Notes under the pieces: generated by a model | The model's database searches: none | Seen by the model: the letters and a program-made list of their open reading frames with translations, nothing else | Told to the model about the DNA's origin: nothing | Shown: positions 24,377-33,461 of the stretch, piece after piece | Layout of the letters: every line of letters starts with the position of its first letter | Position numbering within the stretch: the stretch's first letter is position 1 | Position numbers and translations under genes: made by a program | Source of the DNA: Pelotomaculum sp. UBA3103 | GTDB lineage: Bacteria > Bacillota > Desulfotomaculia > Desulfotomaculales > Pelotomaculaceae | DNA: 42,424 bases | Direction: 5' to 3' | Assembly: GCA_002365855.1 (NCBI GenBank) | Contig: DFAP01000052.1 | Location: forward strand, 1 to 42,424

Positions 24377-26080
24377 ATGGATATATTAAGACAGAAAAGG
24401 TTGGTCCAACTTTTTTTATTTTTCTGGGTATTTATTTTGGGCCTGATTGCACAGCTCTGGTTGATTCAAATAAAAGACGGATACCTTTACACCTGCTTGG
24501 CCCTGGAGCAGGGCAGCCGTTGGGTTGCTTTGGAGGATGCCACAAGGGGCAAAATACTTGACCGCAATTTAATCCCGCTTACAGGGGAAAAGTGGGAAGA
24601 CAGAATCATTGTATTTCCTATGGCAGTCGATGACAAGCTTGAAGTTTCCCTGGACTTGGCAGAGATACTGGGTGCTGAATATACCACCATTGAACGATAC
24701 ATGGAGGGGGGCGCCTGTTATCTTCCATATAACATTACACCTGAACAATCCAAAGCTATTCGGAGAATGGGTTGGAAAGGCGTGATGGTATTGCCTGTGC
24801 AATTTCGTTTCGGTGAGCGGACGCTTGCGTCCCATACGGTAGGTCATCTAGGTAAGATTTCTTCCCGCGAGGAATATCTCGACCTGATAGGACAGGGCAA
24901 AAAGGTCTATCATTACAGTGATCTGGTAGGTAAAACAGGGTTGGAAAAATATTACGAGCAGGATCTGAAAGGTTCCAGGCCGCAGCGGGCAGTCAGGGTC
25001 TTTACAGACGCGAGAGGCGAGTTACTGGGGGGGCCTGGATTTGAAGTGGAGGATCAGGTGGAAGACAAAGAGCGTCGGGACCTGGTTCTCACCATTGATT
25101 CACGTATTCAGCAAATTGTTGAGGATGTTATGGAACGGAGGGTTGCTAAAGGTGCTGTGGTGGTTATGGAAGCCGGCTCGGGAGACATTCTAGCCCTTGC
25201 GAGCCGTCCAGGTTTTAATCCGGCTCACCTTGAACAAAACCTTGGCGCAGTTGTGGAAGAGAGTTTTTTTGACCGTTGTACCGCGCTTTACCAGCCCGGC
25301 TCTATTTTCAAAATTGTGGTTGCCGCGGCAGCTCTTGAAGAAGGCGCAGTGGATTTTGACAGCCGGTTTACCTGCTATGGTGAAAAGGAAAATTTAATTC
25401 GCTGCTGGAAGGATGGAGGCCACGGTGACATTGATTTTTTACACGCTTTCACCGATTCCTGCAATCCTGCCTTTGCCAGATTAGGATTAAACTTAGGTGC
25501 GTCAAAACTCATTGAATACGCCGGGAGGCTGGGATTGAACAACCAGTCAATCACCGGCTACCAGTTACCGTTTGACCGGCGCCAGGATCTTGACCTTATC
25601 GGGGCGCCCTACAACCTGGTGAACAGCAGTATTGGCCAGGGGCCGGTGCTGGTTACGCCCGTTCAAATCGCGTCCATGATAAACGCAATTATCTCAGACG
25701 GACGTTACCGGGAACCTCGCCTTGTCAAGCAAATTAACAAAAATGGTGGGAGTGTGGCAAGGGAATTTCCAGCGGACACCGGCAGGGAGGCTATATCACC
25801 TGACACTGCCGGAAAACTGCGCCGCCTCATGGAATTGGCGGTGGACGAGGGCACCGGAAGAGAGGCCATGGTTACTGTTTTCGGGGGCAGCGCCGGCAAG
25901 ACAGGGTCAGCACAGGTAGGTAACGAGAAAGGCCAAGTAAACGCGTGGTTTGCAGGCTATGCCCCCCGGGACAACCCTTGCTTCGTCATAACGGTTTTGG
26001 TAGAGGACGGGCGCAGCGGGAGCGAATCAGCGGCCCCTGTCTTCCGGGATATTACGGAGCAAATATTGCGTATTGAATAA
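24377..26080 (+). CDS. Class B penicillin-binding protein (peptidoglycan D,D-transpeptidase)
   Basis: 567 aa. An N-terminal TM segment (about residues 10-32) is followed by a PBP dimerisation domain starting TRGKILDRN and a transpeptidase domain. All three catalytic motifs are present: SxxK at Ser309 (GSIFK), SxN at Ser361 (SCN) and KTG at Lys508 (GKTGSAQV). It cross-links peptidoglycan outside the membrane. The size and the lack of a PASTA domain resemble the sporulation/elongation PBP2 branch rather than SpoVD; the exact type is unresolved. ATG at 24377 follows AAAGGGCGG. Confidence 0.92.
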   Translation: MDILRQKRLVQLFLFFWVFILGLIAQLWLIQIKDGYLYTCLALEQGSRWVALEDATRGKILDRNLIPLTGEKWEDRIIVFPMAVDDKLEVSLDLAEILGAEYTTIERYMEGGACYLPYNITPEQSKAIRRMGWKGVMVLPVQFRFGERTLASHTVGHLGKISSREEYLDLIGQGKKVYHYSDLVGKTGLEKYYEQDLKGSRPQRAVRVFTDARGELLGGPGFEVEDQVEDKERRDLVLTIDSRIQQIVEDVMERRVAKGAVVVMEAGSGDILALASRPGFNPAHLEQNLGAVVEESFFDRCTALYQPGSIFKIVVAAAALEEGAVDFDSRFTCYGEKENLIRCWKDGGHGDIDFLHAFTDSCNPAFARLGLNLGASKLIEYAGRLGLNNQSITGYQLPFDRRQDLDLIGAPYNLVNSSIGQGPVLVTPVQIASMINAIISDGRYREPRLVKQINKNGGSVAREFPADTGREAISPDTAGKLRRLMELAVDEGTGREAMVTVFGGSAGKTGSAQVGNEKGQVNAWFAGYAPRDNPCFVITVLVEDGRSGSESAAPVFRDITEQILRIE

Positions 26081-26130
26081 TTATCGCTATAAATTAAAAA
26101 AGTTCAGCATCTTTTAGTAATTAACACAGA

Positions 26131-26156
26131 GGCCCGCCGGCAAGCGGGCCTGCTGC
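26131..26156. terminator. Convergent terminator between the PBP gene and the glutaredoxin gene
   Basis: GGCCCGC (26131-26137) pairs with GCGGGCC (26144-26150) with a 6-nt loop; the gene on the minus strand stops at 26156. Confidence 0.65.
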
Positions 26157-26389
26157 TATATGAGCAGTTTCTCCAGTTCGTTGCGGTCGAACCCGACCAC
26201 GACATGGTTTCCAACCGTGATCGTAGGTACGGCCATGCGCCCGGTTTTTTTAAGCATTTCATCCCTGGCCCGATCATCGTCGGCCACGTTTAACTCCTGG
26301 TATTTAACCCCTTTTTGTGAAAGAAACTCCTTCACATGGCTGCAGTGCGGTCAGGTGGGGGTGGTGTAGACAGTTACATCATTGTGCAT
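26156..26389 (-). CDS. Selenocysteine-containing glutaredoxin-like protein (Uxx-star/YruB type)
   Basis: 77 residues when the TGA at 26351-26353 (codon 13) is read as selenocysteine; a standard ORF search misses it. The sequence then reads YTTPT-Sec-PHCSHVKEF, a redox Sec-x-x-Cys where glutaredoxins have Cys-x-x-Cys. The rest fits the fold: cis-Pro loop RMAVPTITVG and the C-terminal VVVGFDRNELEKLL, both typical of YruB-like glutaredoxins. ATG at 26389 follows TTGGAGGAAC. A SECIS-like hairpin lies right after the UGA. Function is probably thiol/disulfide or peroxide reduction; partners are unknown. It implies selA/B/C/D elsewhere in the genome. Confidence 0.85.
26317..26335 (-). promoter_or_regulatory. 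Bacterial SECIS-like hairpin
   Basis: Beginning 15 nt after the UGA, GTGAAGG pairs with CTTTCAC (7 bp with one G-U) around the loop AGTTT. This gives a short apical hairpin with a G at the second loop position 23-24 nt downstream of the UGA, matching the described bacterial SECIS geometry for SelB binding. Confidence 0.7.
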
Positions 26390-26486
26390 GTTTGTTCCTC
26401 CAATGATTTTTCCTTATTATCGGCATACCGGGTATGAAAATATACTAATTTCCCCTGAAACTCTAACTGGTCTGCCTGATACACTG

Positions 26487-26942
26487 TTACCTGTTTTTAG
26501 TTGACCAATCAAAACCAATGGCCGGATCATCCCATGCAAGTCGCTTTTCATCCGGGTTGTCCCTGTTGTAAGACTTGGTAGTAAAATAGATAATTACCGC
26601 CGGCTCATTACCAAGCACCCGGTAACCATGGGCCACCATATTGGGGATTACAAGCAAAATCGGGTTGTCTTCGCCCATATAGAATATATTGGTTTCTCCT
26701 CTGGTTGGTGAATCCTTACGAAGATCGTGCAGAACCACCTGGGCGTATCCTACCGGAAAAAACCACAAGTCATCCTGGTGTTCATGGTAGTGAAAAGCTT
26801 TAACAACACCGGGGTAGGTCTTGGACATAGACGCCTGTCCAAAATGGGATAAAAGTTTATCATCGTCACGTAAAATTTCCGTAAAAAATCCGCGGTCGTC
26901 ACAGTGCCTGATAAGTCTCTTTACCTGAACCCCTTCGATCAT
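26487..26942 (-). CDS. rmlC: dTDP-4-dehydrorhamnose 3,5-epimerase family protein
   Basis: 151-aa cupin. DDRGFFTEILRDDD is the RmlC N-terminal signature, followed by FGQASMSKTYPGVVKAFHYHE (the active-site His region) and VAHGYRVLGNEPAVIIYFTTKSY. It catalyses epimerisation at C3 and C5 of dTDP-4-keto-6-deoxyglucose. It is shorter than the ~185 aa of E. coli RmlC, the short form seen in Gram-positives. It lies 16 nt after rmlD on the same strand. The catalytic-site motif differs from the usual GLHYQ, so a related 3- or 5-epimerase is possible. Confidence 0.85.
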   Translation of the reverse strand: MIEGVQVKRLIRHCDDRGFFTEILRDDDKLLSHFGQASMSKTYPGVVKAFHYHEHQDDLWFFPVGYAQVVLHDLRKDSPTRGETNIFYMGEDNPILLVIPNMVAHGYRVLGNEPAVIIYFTTKSYNRDNPDEKRLAWDDPAIGFDWSTKNR

Positions 26943-26958
26943 TCAAAATACACTCCTT

Positions 26959-27816
26959 TTACTCATTTACCTTTTCATTTGACAAATACTCTTGTAATGC
27001 TTCCTCCCAGGGCCGTAAATCAGACAATCCTTCAAGCCTGATACAAAAGTGATCCAGTACAGAATATGCCGGACGAGGGGCTGAGCGTTTTAGCCGGGAG
27101 GTGGAAATGGGGCTAATCTTAACCTTATCAAGACCGGCCGCCTCGAAAATTGCCCGGGCAAACTGAAACCAGGAGCAATAGCCGGTGTTACTGGCGTGGT
27201 AAATGCCGTACAAGTCGGTAGGGAGCAAATCTATAATAAATTTGGCCAGGTCCTCTGCGTATGTCGGGGAACCCATCTGGTCATCGACCACGGCCAACTC
27301 TGTTTTTTCCCGGGCCATCCTCAGCATAGTTTTTACAAAGTTTGTACCGTATTTTCCATATAACCAGGAAGTTCGCACAATAAAATATTTATTCAATAAA
27401 CCTGATACATACAATTCGCCGGCCAGTTTGGACTTCCCGTAAACATTAATTGGATTGGTCGGATCGAATTCCGTATATGGTCGCTGAGATTTGCCGTCAA
27501 AGACGTAGTCGGTACTGATATAAACCATTTTAGCCCCGGTCTTGGCGACCGCTGCCGCTATGTTCCGGCTCCCCATGGCGTTTACCCGGTACGCATTTTC
27601 CGGGTCAAGCTCGCAACCGTCCACATTTGTATTTGCCGCGGTATGTATCACCACGTCCGGGGCACTACCTACGATCAGTTGGTGTACCGGAGCCGGCTGA
27701 GTTATATCCAGTTCCGCGTGTCCAAGAGATATAGCTTCATGATTTCCCATACTGTAAAATACACTTTCCAGATAACGCCCTAACTGTCCCCGTGCACCGG
27801 TTATCAGTACCTTCAC
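26959..27816 (-). CDS. rmlD: dTDP-4-dehydrorhamnose reductase
   Basis: 285 aa short-chain reductase making dTDP-L-rhamnose with NAD(P)H. Seen: GARGQLGRYLES (nucleotide-binding Gly loop), HTAANTNVDGCELDP, the catalytic YVFDG and YGKSKLAGE (Tyr/Lys) and RTSWLYG. It is first of a two-gene minus-strand unit with rmlC. The start is ATG at 27816 behind GGGAGGTTGC. Confidence 0.93.
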   Translation of the reverse strand: MKVLITGARGQLGRYLESVFYSMGNHEAISLGHAELDITQPAPVHQLIVGSAPDVVIHTAANTNVDGCELDPENAYRVNAMGSRNIAAAVAKTGAKMVYISTDYVFDGKSQRPYTEFDPTNPINVYGKSKLAGELYVSGLLNKYFIVRTSWLYGKYGTNFVKTMLRMAREKTELAVVDDQMGSPTYAEDLAKFIIDLLPTDLYGIYHASNTGYCSWFQFARAIFEAAGLDKVKISPISTSRLKRSAPRPAYSVLDHFCIRLEGLSDLRPWEEALQEYLSNEKVNE

Positions 27817-28008
27817 AGCAACCTCCCGCCTTTGGTCAGTATACTCATACCATATACAATATGAAAATGTGAATAATATAGTTACCTCTTGCTAATTTAT
27901 TAAATCTTTTGTATCAGTAACCATTTCATTTATTATTCCATATCATGCAATAAATGTAATATTGGTGGTATAAGGTGTTCTGACTACGATTGAAAAGAGG
28001 CTGGAGCA

Positions 28009-29436
28009 GTGACGAACGAGGCTAAGCCGGTTTTAATAATTGGGGCCGGGGTAGCGGGAGGAATAGTGGCGGAGGTTTTAAGTAAAAGTCAAAATAGTGA
28101 TTTCAAGCCAGTTGGTTTTGTAGACGATGACGTGAAAATACAGGGGCAGATTCTGCACGGTTTACCGGTTTTGGGAACCAGGGAGCACATTTTTACTCTG
28201 GTCAACCGTCACGATATTAAAGAAATTATCATTGCGATACCTTCTGCGTCAGGGCAAGTTGTCAGCGAAATCGTAGAAATTTGTCATAAGAGTAAGGCGC
28301 GACTAAAAATATTGCCTGGTTTTTATGACCTTATCACCGGAAGGATTAAAACCAAAAGTATAAGAGATATTGAGGTCGATGACCTGCTTGGCCGGGATCC
28401 TGTATCCCTGGATGTAGAACAAATAGCCGGGTATCTGACAAACCAGGAGGTGCTGGTAACAGGGGCAGGGGGATCCATTGGCTCCGAACTGAGCCGCCAG
28501 GTTGCAAAATTCTCCCCTGAAAAATTGATCTTACTCGGGAGGGGAGAAAACAGCATTTATGAAATTGAGCTTGAGTTAAGGGAAAATTTTCCCAACCTGG
28601 AACTAAAGTCAGAAATCGGTGATGTCAAAGATCAGGCGCGCATGAAACAAATATTTGGAAAATACAGGCCAAAAGTGGTATTCCACGCTGCAGCCCATAA
28701 GCATGTTCCTTTCATGGAACGGTGTCCGGGTGAGGCAATGAAAAACAATATCATGGGGACCAAAAATATAGCCGAATCTGCATATCGTAGCGGTACTAGT
28801 ATTTTTGTCCTGATCTCAACGGATAAAGCCGTAAATCCTACCAGTTTCATGGGCGCCACAAAGCGCGTGGCAGAAATGGTTATTCAGAGTATGAATATCA
28901 GGGGAGGAACACGTTTTGTAGCCGTTCGTTTTGGTAATGTTTTGGGTAGCCGCGGAAGTGTAATCCCTTTATTCAAGAGGCAAATTGCCCGGGGCGGCCC
29001 CTTAACCATAACTCACCCGGATATGGTGCGTTATTTTATGACTACGGTCGAGGCGGCGCAGCTGGTTATTCAGACGGGCGCCCAGGCCAGGGGCGGAGAA
29101 ATTTTTATATTGGATATGGGACAGCCGGTAAAGATTCTTGACCTGGCAAAAAAATTAATAAAGCTTTCAGGGTTTGATCCTGAAACAGAGATACCAATCC
29201 GGTTTACCGGGATACGTCCGGGTGAAAAGTTGGTTGAGCGGCTTGAAGGGGACGGTGAGGGAATCATACCAACCAGACACAAACGTATTTTTGCTGTGCC
29301 TGAATCCAGTCAGGACTTTAGCCTCTTGGAAGACGTTCTAAATACAATGGAAAGTGAAAATTTTTTATTTCTGGAGCATCAAGTAATTACCCTATTGCAA
29401 AAAGTGTTACCAGGTTTTAAAAATAATCTGACTTAG
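28009..29436 (+). CDS. Soluble CapD/FlaA1-like nucleotide-sugar 4,6-dehydratase or epimerase
   Basis: 475 aa. First a CoA-binding-like Rossmann region (VLIIGAGVAGG at residues 8-18), then an extended-SDR domain with TGAGGSIGSELSRQ (about 150), AAHKHVPFMERCPGEA, and STDKAVNPTSFMGATKR holding the SMK-type catalytic triad where Met replaces Tyr. Typical CapD/PglF/WbpM members are ~600-650 aa with four N-terminal membrane helices; these are missing here, so the enzyme is soluble. It likely makes a UDP-4-keto-6-deoxy-HexNAc or epimer. GTG at 28009 lies behind GGAGCAG. Confidence 0.88.
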   Translation: MTNEAKPVLIIGAGVAGGIVAEVLSKSQNSDFKPVGFVDDDVKIQGQILHGLPVLGTREHIFTLVNRHDIKEIIIAIPSASGQVVSEIVEICHKSKARLKILPGFYDLITGRIKTKSIRDIEVDDLLGRDPVSLDVEQIAGYLTNQEVLVTGAGGSIGSELSRQVAKFSPEKLILLGRGENSIYEIELELRENFPNLELKSEIGDVKDQARMKQIFGKYRPKVVFHAAAHKHVPFMERCPGEAMKNNIMGTKNIAESAYRSGTSIFVLISTDKAVNPTSFMGATKRVAEMVIQSMNIRGGTRFVAVRFGNVLGSRGSVIPLFKRQIARGGPLTITHPDMVRYFMTTVEAAQLVIQTGAQARGGEIFILDMGQPVKILDLAKKLIKLSGFDPETEIPIRFTGIRPGEKLVERLEGDGEGIIPTRHKRIFAVPESSQDFSLLEDVLNTMESENFLFLEHQVITLLQKVLPGFKNNLT

Positions 29437-29452
29437 GACGGTGTCTTCTTAT

Positions 29453-30799
29453 ATGGCAATATACAATGAGCGAGAAGAACATCTTATAAATGTTTTAAAA
29501 GAAAAGATTTCTAACCAGTCGGCAAAGGTTGCGGTAATCGGTCTCGGCTATGTGGGACTGCCGCTGGCGGTTGAACAGGCCAAAATAGGGTTTTCAGTAA
29601 TGGGGGTAGACAAGGATTTAAATAAAGTAGAACAGATAAAAAAAGGGAAGAGCTATATCGGTGATGTTAATGAAGATGTTCTTCGAGCTCTTGTGAAAAG
29701 TGGGAAATTGAGCGCATATGATCATTTTGACCGGCTTAAAGAAGCTGATATCATTATTATTTGTGTTCCGACTCCCTTAAAATCAGCAAGAGAGCCGGAC
29801 CTTTCTTTTGTTATATCGGCTACCAGGGAAGTAGCCGGTCAGTTAAGAACGGGTCAATTAATTAGCCTGGAAAGCACTACTTTCCCGGGAACAACCCGGG
29901 AAGTGATCCTGCCGATCCTGAAGTCTACCAATCTGGTCGTGGGCAGGGATTTCTTTTTGGTGTTTTCCCCGGAAAGGGTAGACCCCGGTAACAAGCATTT
30001 CACCACCGGGGATATCTCTAAAGTTGTCGGAGGGGTTACGGAAATGTGCAGGGAAGCGGCCTGCACATTTTATAGCCAGAGTTTTAAAGATGTGGTGCCG
30101 GTTTCTTCTCCAGGCGCCGCGGAAATGACTAAAATTTTTGAAAACACCTACCGTTCGGTTAACATTGCCATGGTTAATGAATTCATGATCCTCTGTGACC
30201 GGATGGGCCTTGATATATGGGAGGTCGTGGACGCCGCAGGCACCAAGCCCTTTGGCATTCAAACCTTTTACCCCGGACCGGGGGTGGGTGGGCACTGTAT
30301 ACCCGTTGACCCCTTTTACCTTGCCTGGAAGGCAAAAGATTATAATTTTTGCACCCGTTTTATCGACCTTGCCGGAGAAATAAACATGCAGGCGTCAGAA
30401 TATGTGGTTCAAAAATTAATCACCTTACTTAATAAGCACAAGAAATGTCTGAACGGGTCGAGGATTTTTGTTCTTGGTGTCGCTTACAAAAAAGACATTG
30501 ACGATATCAGGGAGTCCCCGGCTCTAAAAATTATAGACTCTCTTCATAAAAACCATGCTGAGGTTATATATCACGACCCTTATGTGTCAAGCATTGAACT
30601 TTTCAGTGGTAATGAAAGATGCATGCAAAGTGTGAGCCTTACAGAGAAAGAACTGGCCGGCGCAGATTGTGTTTTAATTGCAACTGACCATACCTGCGTT
30701 AACTATCAGTGGGTTGCCGACCATGCCCAACTTATTTTGGACTCGCGCAATGCAACAAAAAATGTTCAAAGGGGGGAAGAGAAAATAATAAAAATTTAA
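29453..30799 (+). CDS. Nucleotide-sugar (UDP-HexNAc) 6-dehydrogenase, WbpA/TviB-like
   Basis: About 448 aa. N-terminal NAD site VAVIGLGYVGLPLAVE, central VFSPERVDPG, and the catalytic cysteine in GGHCIPVDP; C-terminal domain with GVAYKKDIDDIRESPAL. Oxidises a UDP-N-acetylhexosamine to a uronic acid (UDP-GlcNAcA or UDP-ManNAcA) in two NAD-dependent steps. ATG at 29453 is the likely start; a GTG at 29441 is also in frame. It follows the CapD-like gene by 16 nt, so the two probably act on one sugar route. Confidence 0.9.
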   Translation: MAIYNEREEHLINVLKEKISNQSAKVAVIGLGYVGLPLAVEQAKIGFSVMGVDKDLNKVEQIKKGKSYIGDVNEDVLRALVKSGKLSAYDHFDRLKEADIIIICVPTPLKSAREPDLSFVISATREVAGQLRTGQLISLESTTFPGTTREVILPILKSTNLVVGRDFFLVFSPERVDPGNKHFTTGDISKVVGGVTEMCREAACTFYSQSFKDVVPVSSPGAAEMTKIFENTYRSVNIAMVNEFMILCDRMGLDIWEVVDAAGTKPFGIQTFYPGPGVGGHCIPVDPFYLAWKAKDYNFCTRFIDLAGEINMQASEYVVQKLITLLNKHKKCLNGSRIFVLGVAYKKDIDDIRESPALKIIDSLHKNHAEVIYHDPYVSSIELFSGNERCMQSVSLTEKELAGADCVLIATDHTCVNYQWVADHAQLILDSRNATKNVQRGEEKIIKI

Positions 30800-30841
30800 A
30801 AAATTAATTGTTAGGAGGGTGACTAATAAATTATTAAATCT

Positions 30842-32152
30842 TTGCTTATGTATTTAATACCGGTTGGGATTATAGCTGGCTGTTTGGCCAACGAACATAT
30901 GCTAATGATACCTCTTGTTTTAATATTCAGTATCATTATTTTATTTCTAGCCGGAGCACACCGTGTTCCGCCAACAGACAGAAGGTTTTTATATATATTG
31001 GCGCTGGGGGCGCTATTAATCAGATTACTCTTTATTGTAGTAACTAATACATTTAATTCATCCTTTGTAGAGTATGTTAGAGCTTCAGATGCGCTTTATT
31101 ATGAGTATATGGGCAAATTGATCTCAAATACCTGGCATGAAGGCAAATCCATTGTAATAAATAAAAGCAACTTCGGCTATCTGTACTGGAATGGCTTAAT
31201 TTACTATCTTGCTGGATTTAAGCCGGATCTGGTCCGTGTATTAAATAGCATTACGGCTGTTTGTATAGGGTTTAACCTGTATTTTATAACTCTGAAACTA
31301 AGCGGGTCGAAGGCAGCAAAAATTAGCTTTGTTCTCGCTTCTTATTTTCCGTCAGCCATTCTGTGGTCCTCTCTAAATTTAAAAGATAGTATTATTATTT
31401 TTTTAATAACATTAATAGTCAAATATAACCTTGAGCTGATGGAAAAGTTTAAGCTGGAAAAAGTATTGTTTATGTCCCTGCCGTTGATGGCTCTAGTTTC
31501 ACTACGGTTTTATGCCGGAATATTGCTCGCTATCTGTATTGCTGTTTCATATATTTTTACTGCTACTAAATTTCTTTGGTGGCAAAGGATTTCTTATACT
31601 TTGGTTATTGTCCTGATAGCTGGATTTGCTTTACAGCAAATGGGGTACGGTTTTATGGGATCGGAATATGTTTTCAGCCAGAGTTTTGAGACCATAGGAG
31701 AGCAGCACCAAAAAGGCACCTATGGTAGGGCTGCTTTTGCTGAAGAAGTTGCTTTTGATTCCTATGCCTCTGCTTTAAAATATTTACCCATCGGATTGTT
31801 CTACTATCTTTTTGCGCCTTTGCCATGGCAATCCATTGGTCCCATACGTATCATTTCATTGCCTGAGATGGTATTGTTGTACTTCTTATATTTCTACTTT
31901 ATAACAGGCCTCAGACATCTCTGGCAGGCACAGCGAAGCGCTTGTTTATTCTTGCTGTTTGTCATTGTTGCCTTCAGTTTGATTTACAGCCTCGGCTCTT
32001 CCAATATTGGTGGTCTTTTTCGCGTTCGCCTGCAGGTAATAATGATAGCCTTTGTCTTAATCAGTGAAGGTATGCAGAGGAGTTGGGTCTTGGATAGAAT
32101 ATTCGGTCGCATGTCAAAAAGAAGATTTTCTTCCAGACAAGTAATTTCTTGA
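30842..32152 (+). CDS. Multi-membrane protein, possible polysaccharide polymerase or GT-C glycosyltransferase
   Basis: 436 aa with roughly 10-12 hydrophobic segments from the N terminus to about residue 410. SDALYYEYMGKLI and an outside loop rich in Tyr/Phe resemble the oligosaccharide polymerase/mannosyltransferase families, but no signature is decisive. The location among rhamnose and HexNAc-uronate genes suggests chain polymerisation. The start is uncertain: GGAGGG (30814-30819) is 22 nt from TTG 30842 but 10 nt from ATT 30830, which is in frame and follows a stop, so an ATT start is possible. Confidence 0.6.
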   Translation: MLMYLIPVGIIAGCLANEHMLMIPLVLIFSIIILFLAGAHRVPPTDRRFLYILALGALLIRLLFIVVTNTFNSSFVEYVRASDALYYEYMGKLISNTWHEGKSIVINKSNFGYLYWNGLIYYLAGFKPDLVRVLNSITAVCIGFNLYFITLKLSGSKAAKISFVLASYFPSAILWSSLNLKDSIIIFLITLIVKYNLELMEKFKLEKVLFMSLPLMALVSLRFYAGILLAICIAVSYIFTATKFLWWQRISYTLVIVLIAGFALQQMGYGFMGSEYVFSQSFETIGEQHQKGTYGRAAFAEEVAFDSYASALKYLPIGLFYYLFAPLPWQSIGPIRIISLPEMVLLYFLYFYFITGLRHLWQAQRSACLFLLFVIVAFSLIYSLGSSNIGGLFRVRLQVIMIAFVLISEGMQRSWVLDRIFGRMSKRRFSSRQVIS

Positions 32153-32161
32153 AGCTTTTGG

Positions 32162-32197
32162 AACAGGGTATAGGGGGGCGCCCCCCCATACCTGTTT
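32162..32197 (+). terminator. GC-rich rho-independent terminator
   Basis: AACAGGGTATAGGGGGG pairs with CCCCCCCATACCTGTT nearly throughout, followed by TTT. It ends the 28-32 kb transcript just after the membrane-protein gene. Confidence 0.8.
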
Positions 32198-32341
32198 TCG
32201 CAGTATTATTAAAGCTCTCTTTATTGCTCAGAGCAAATTATTGTTATTTGTGTCAGATTTGCAAATATTTTTATATATTAAAATAGGCTAAAATAAAAGC
32301 TTATGTCAGCGTATATATTATGAGCCGGGAAGTGCTTGCGA

Positions 32342-33409
32342 TTGAAAGCCCTCATATTAAGCGGCGGGAAGGGAACCCGCCTGCGACCTCTAACCTATAC
32401 CACTGCAAAACAGCTTATACCTGTTGCAAATAAGCCTATATTGGAATTTGTAATAGAGCAGGTACACGACGCAGGTATCGTTGATATCGGAATTGTTATT
32501 TCCCCCGAGACCGGACAGCAAATAAAAGAAGTTGCAGGTAACGGTGATCGCTGGGGAGTCCGGATAACATATATTTTACAAAATGAGCCTGCCGGTCTCG
32601 CCCATGCGGTAATAGCAGCCAGGCCGTTCCTCGGGGATTCTCCTTTTTTAATGTTTCTGGGCGATAATCTTATTCAGGGCGGAGTTAGTCAAATGGTTAA
32701 AGACTTCGACAGTTTGTCAGTTGACGCTATGATCCAGTTAAAAGAGGTTATTAACCCTTGTCAGTTTGGCGTTGCTGTACTGGGTGAGAATAACCGGGTA
32801 ATAAGGCTTATCGAAAAACCAAAGGATCCGCCAAGTAATCTGGCCCTCGTAGGAATTTACCTTTTCAGTCCCGCAGTACATGGGGCAATAGACAGGATAA
32901 AACCATCCTGGCGCGGAGAATTGGAGATAACCGATGCCATTCAGGAGAAGCTCGATTCGGGCTGTCTCGTTGAGGCAAGGATTTTGGAGGGCTGGTGGCT
33001 GGATACGGGCAAGAAGGACGACATCCTGGAGGCGAACCGCGTGGTTCTCGATGAATACGCCCGCCCGGAAATGAACGGGGTGGCGGATCAATTCAGCAGT
33101 ATTGTGGGCAGGGTCGAGATCGGCAGGGGGAGTGAGGTTAAAAACAGTATCGTTCGTGGTCCGGTGGTTATCAGCGAAAACGTGATGATCAGGGATTCCT
33201 TTTTGGGTCCTTATACCGCATTGGGGAAAAATAGCGTTCTGGAAAACGTGAGCATAGAACACTCGGTCGTCCTCAACAACTGTTGCTTGAAGGATGTGGA
33301 GCGCATTGAGGACAGCCTGATCGGCAATAACAGCAGGGTAAGCAGGAAAAAAAGCCAGCGCAAGGCCGTTCGCTTATTCCTTGGAGATGATTCGGAAGTA
33401 TTTGTTTGA
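32342..33409 (+). CDS. rmlA: Glucose-1-phosphate thymidylyltransferase, long StrD-type form
   Basis: 355 aa. N-terminal nucleotidyltransferase [32 protein letters not shown] with the catalytic Asp, [16 protein letters not shown], and [16 protein letters not shown] left-handed beta-helix tail (about 245-345; hexapeptides such as [15 protein letters not shown]) makes it the long StrD/GraD type rather than the 290-aa RmlA. It makes dTDP-glucose, first step of the rhamnose pathway. TTG at 32342 or TTG 32336 (behind GGGAAGTG) could be the start. Confidence 0.9.
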   Translation: MKALILSGGKGTRLRPLTYTTAKQLIPVANKPILEFVIEQVHDAGIVDIGIVISPETGQQIKEVAGNGDRWGVRITYILQNEPAGLAHAVIAARPFLGDSPFLMFLGDNLIQGGVSQMVKDFDSLSVDAMIQLKEVINPCQFGVAVLGENNRVIRLIEKPKDPPSNLALVGIYLFSPAVHGAIDRIKPSWRGELEITDAIQEKLDSGCLVEARILEGWWLDTGKKDDILEANRVVLDEYARPEMNGVADQFSSIVGRVEIGRGSEVKNSIVRGPVVISENVMIRDSFLGPYTALGKNSVLENVSIEHSVVLNNCCLKDVERIEDSLIGNNSRVSRKKSQRKAVRLFLGDDSEVFV

Positions 33410-33461
33410 AATATGGACTTTAAAAAGCACAGCGTTTGATTGTACTGGAGGGAGTTATTTA

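Noticed and set aside
26160..26369. Plus-strand 69-codon frame
   Set aside because: It is a shadow of the selenocysteine glutaredoxin on the other strand, whose domain match and ribosome-binding site are clear.
32738..33262. 174-codon minus-strand frame inside rmlA
   Set aside because: Antisense shadow of a gene with full nucleotidyltransferase motifs.
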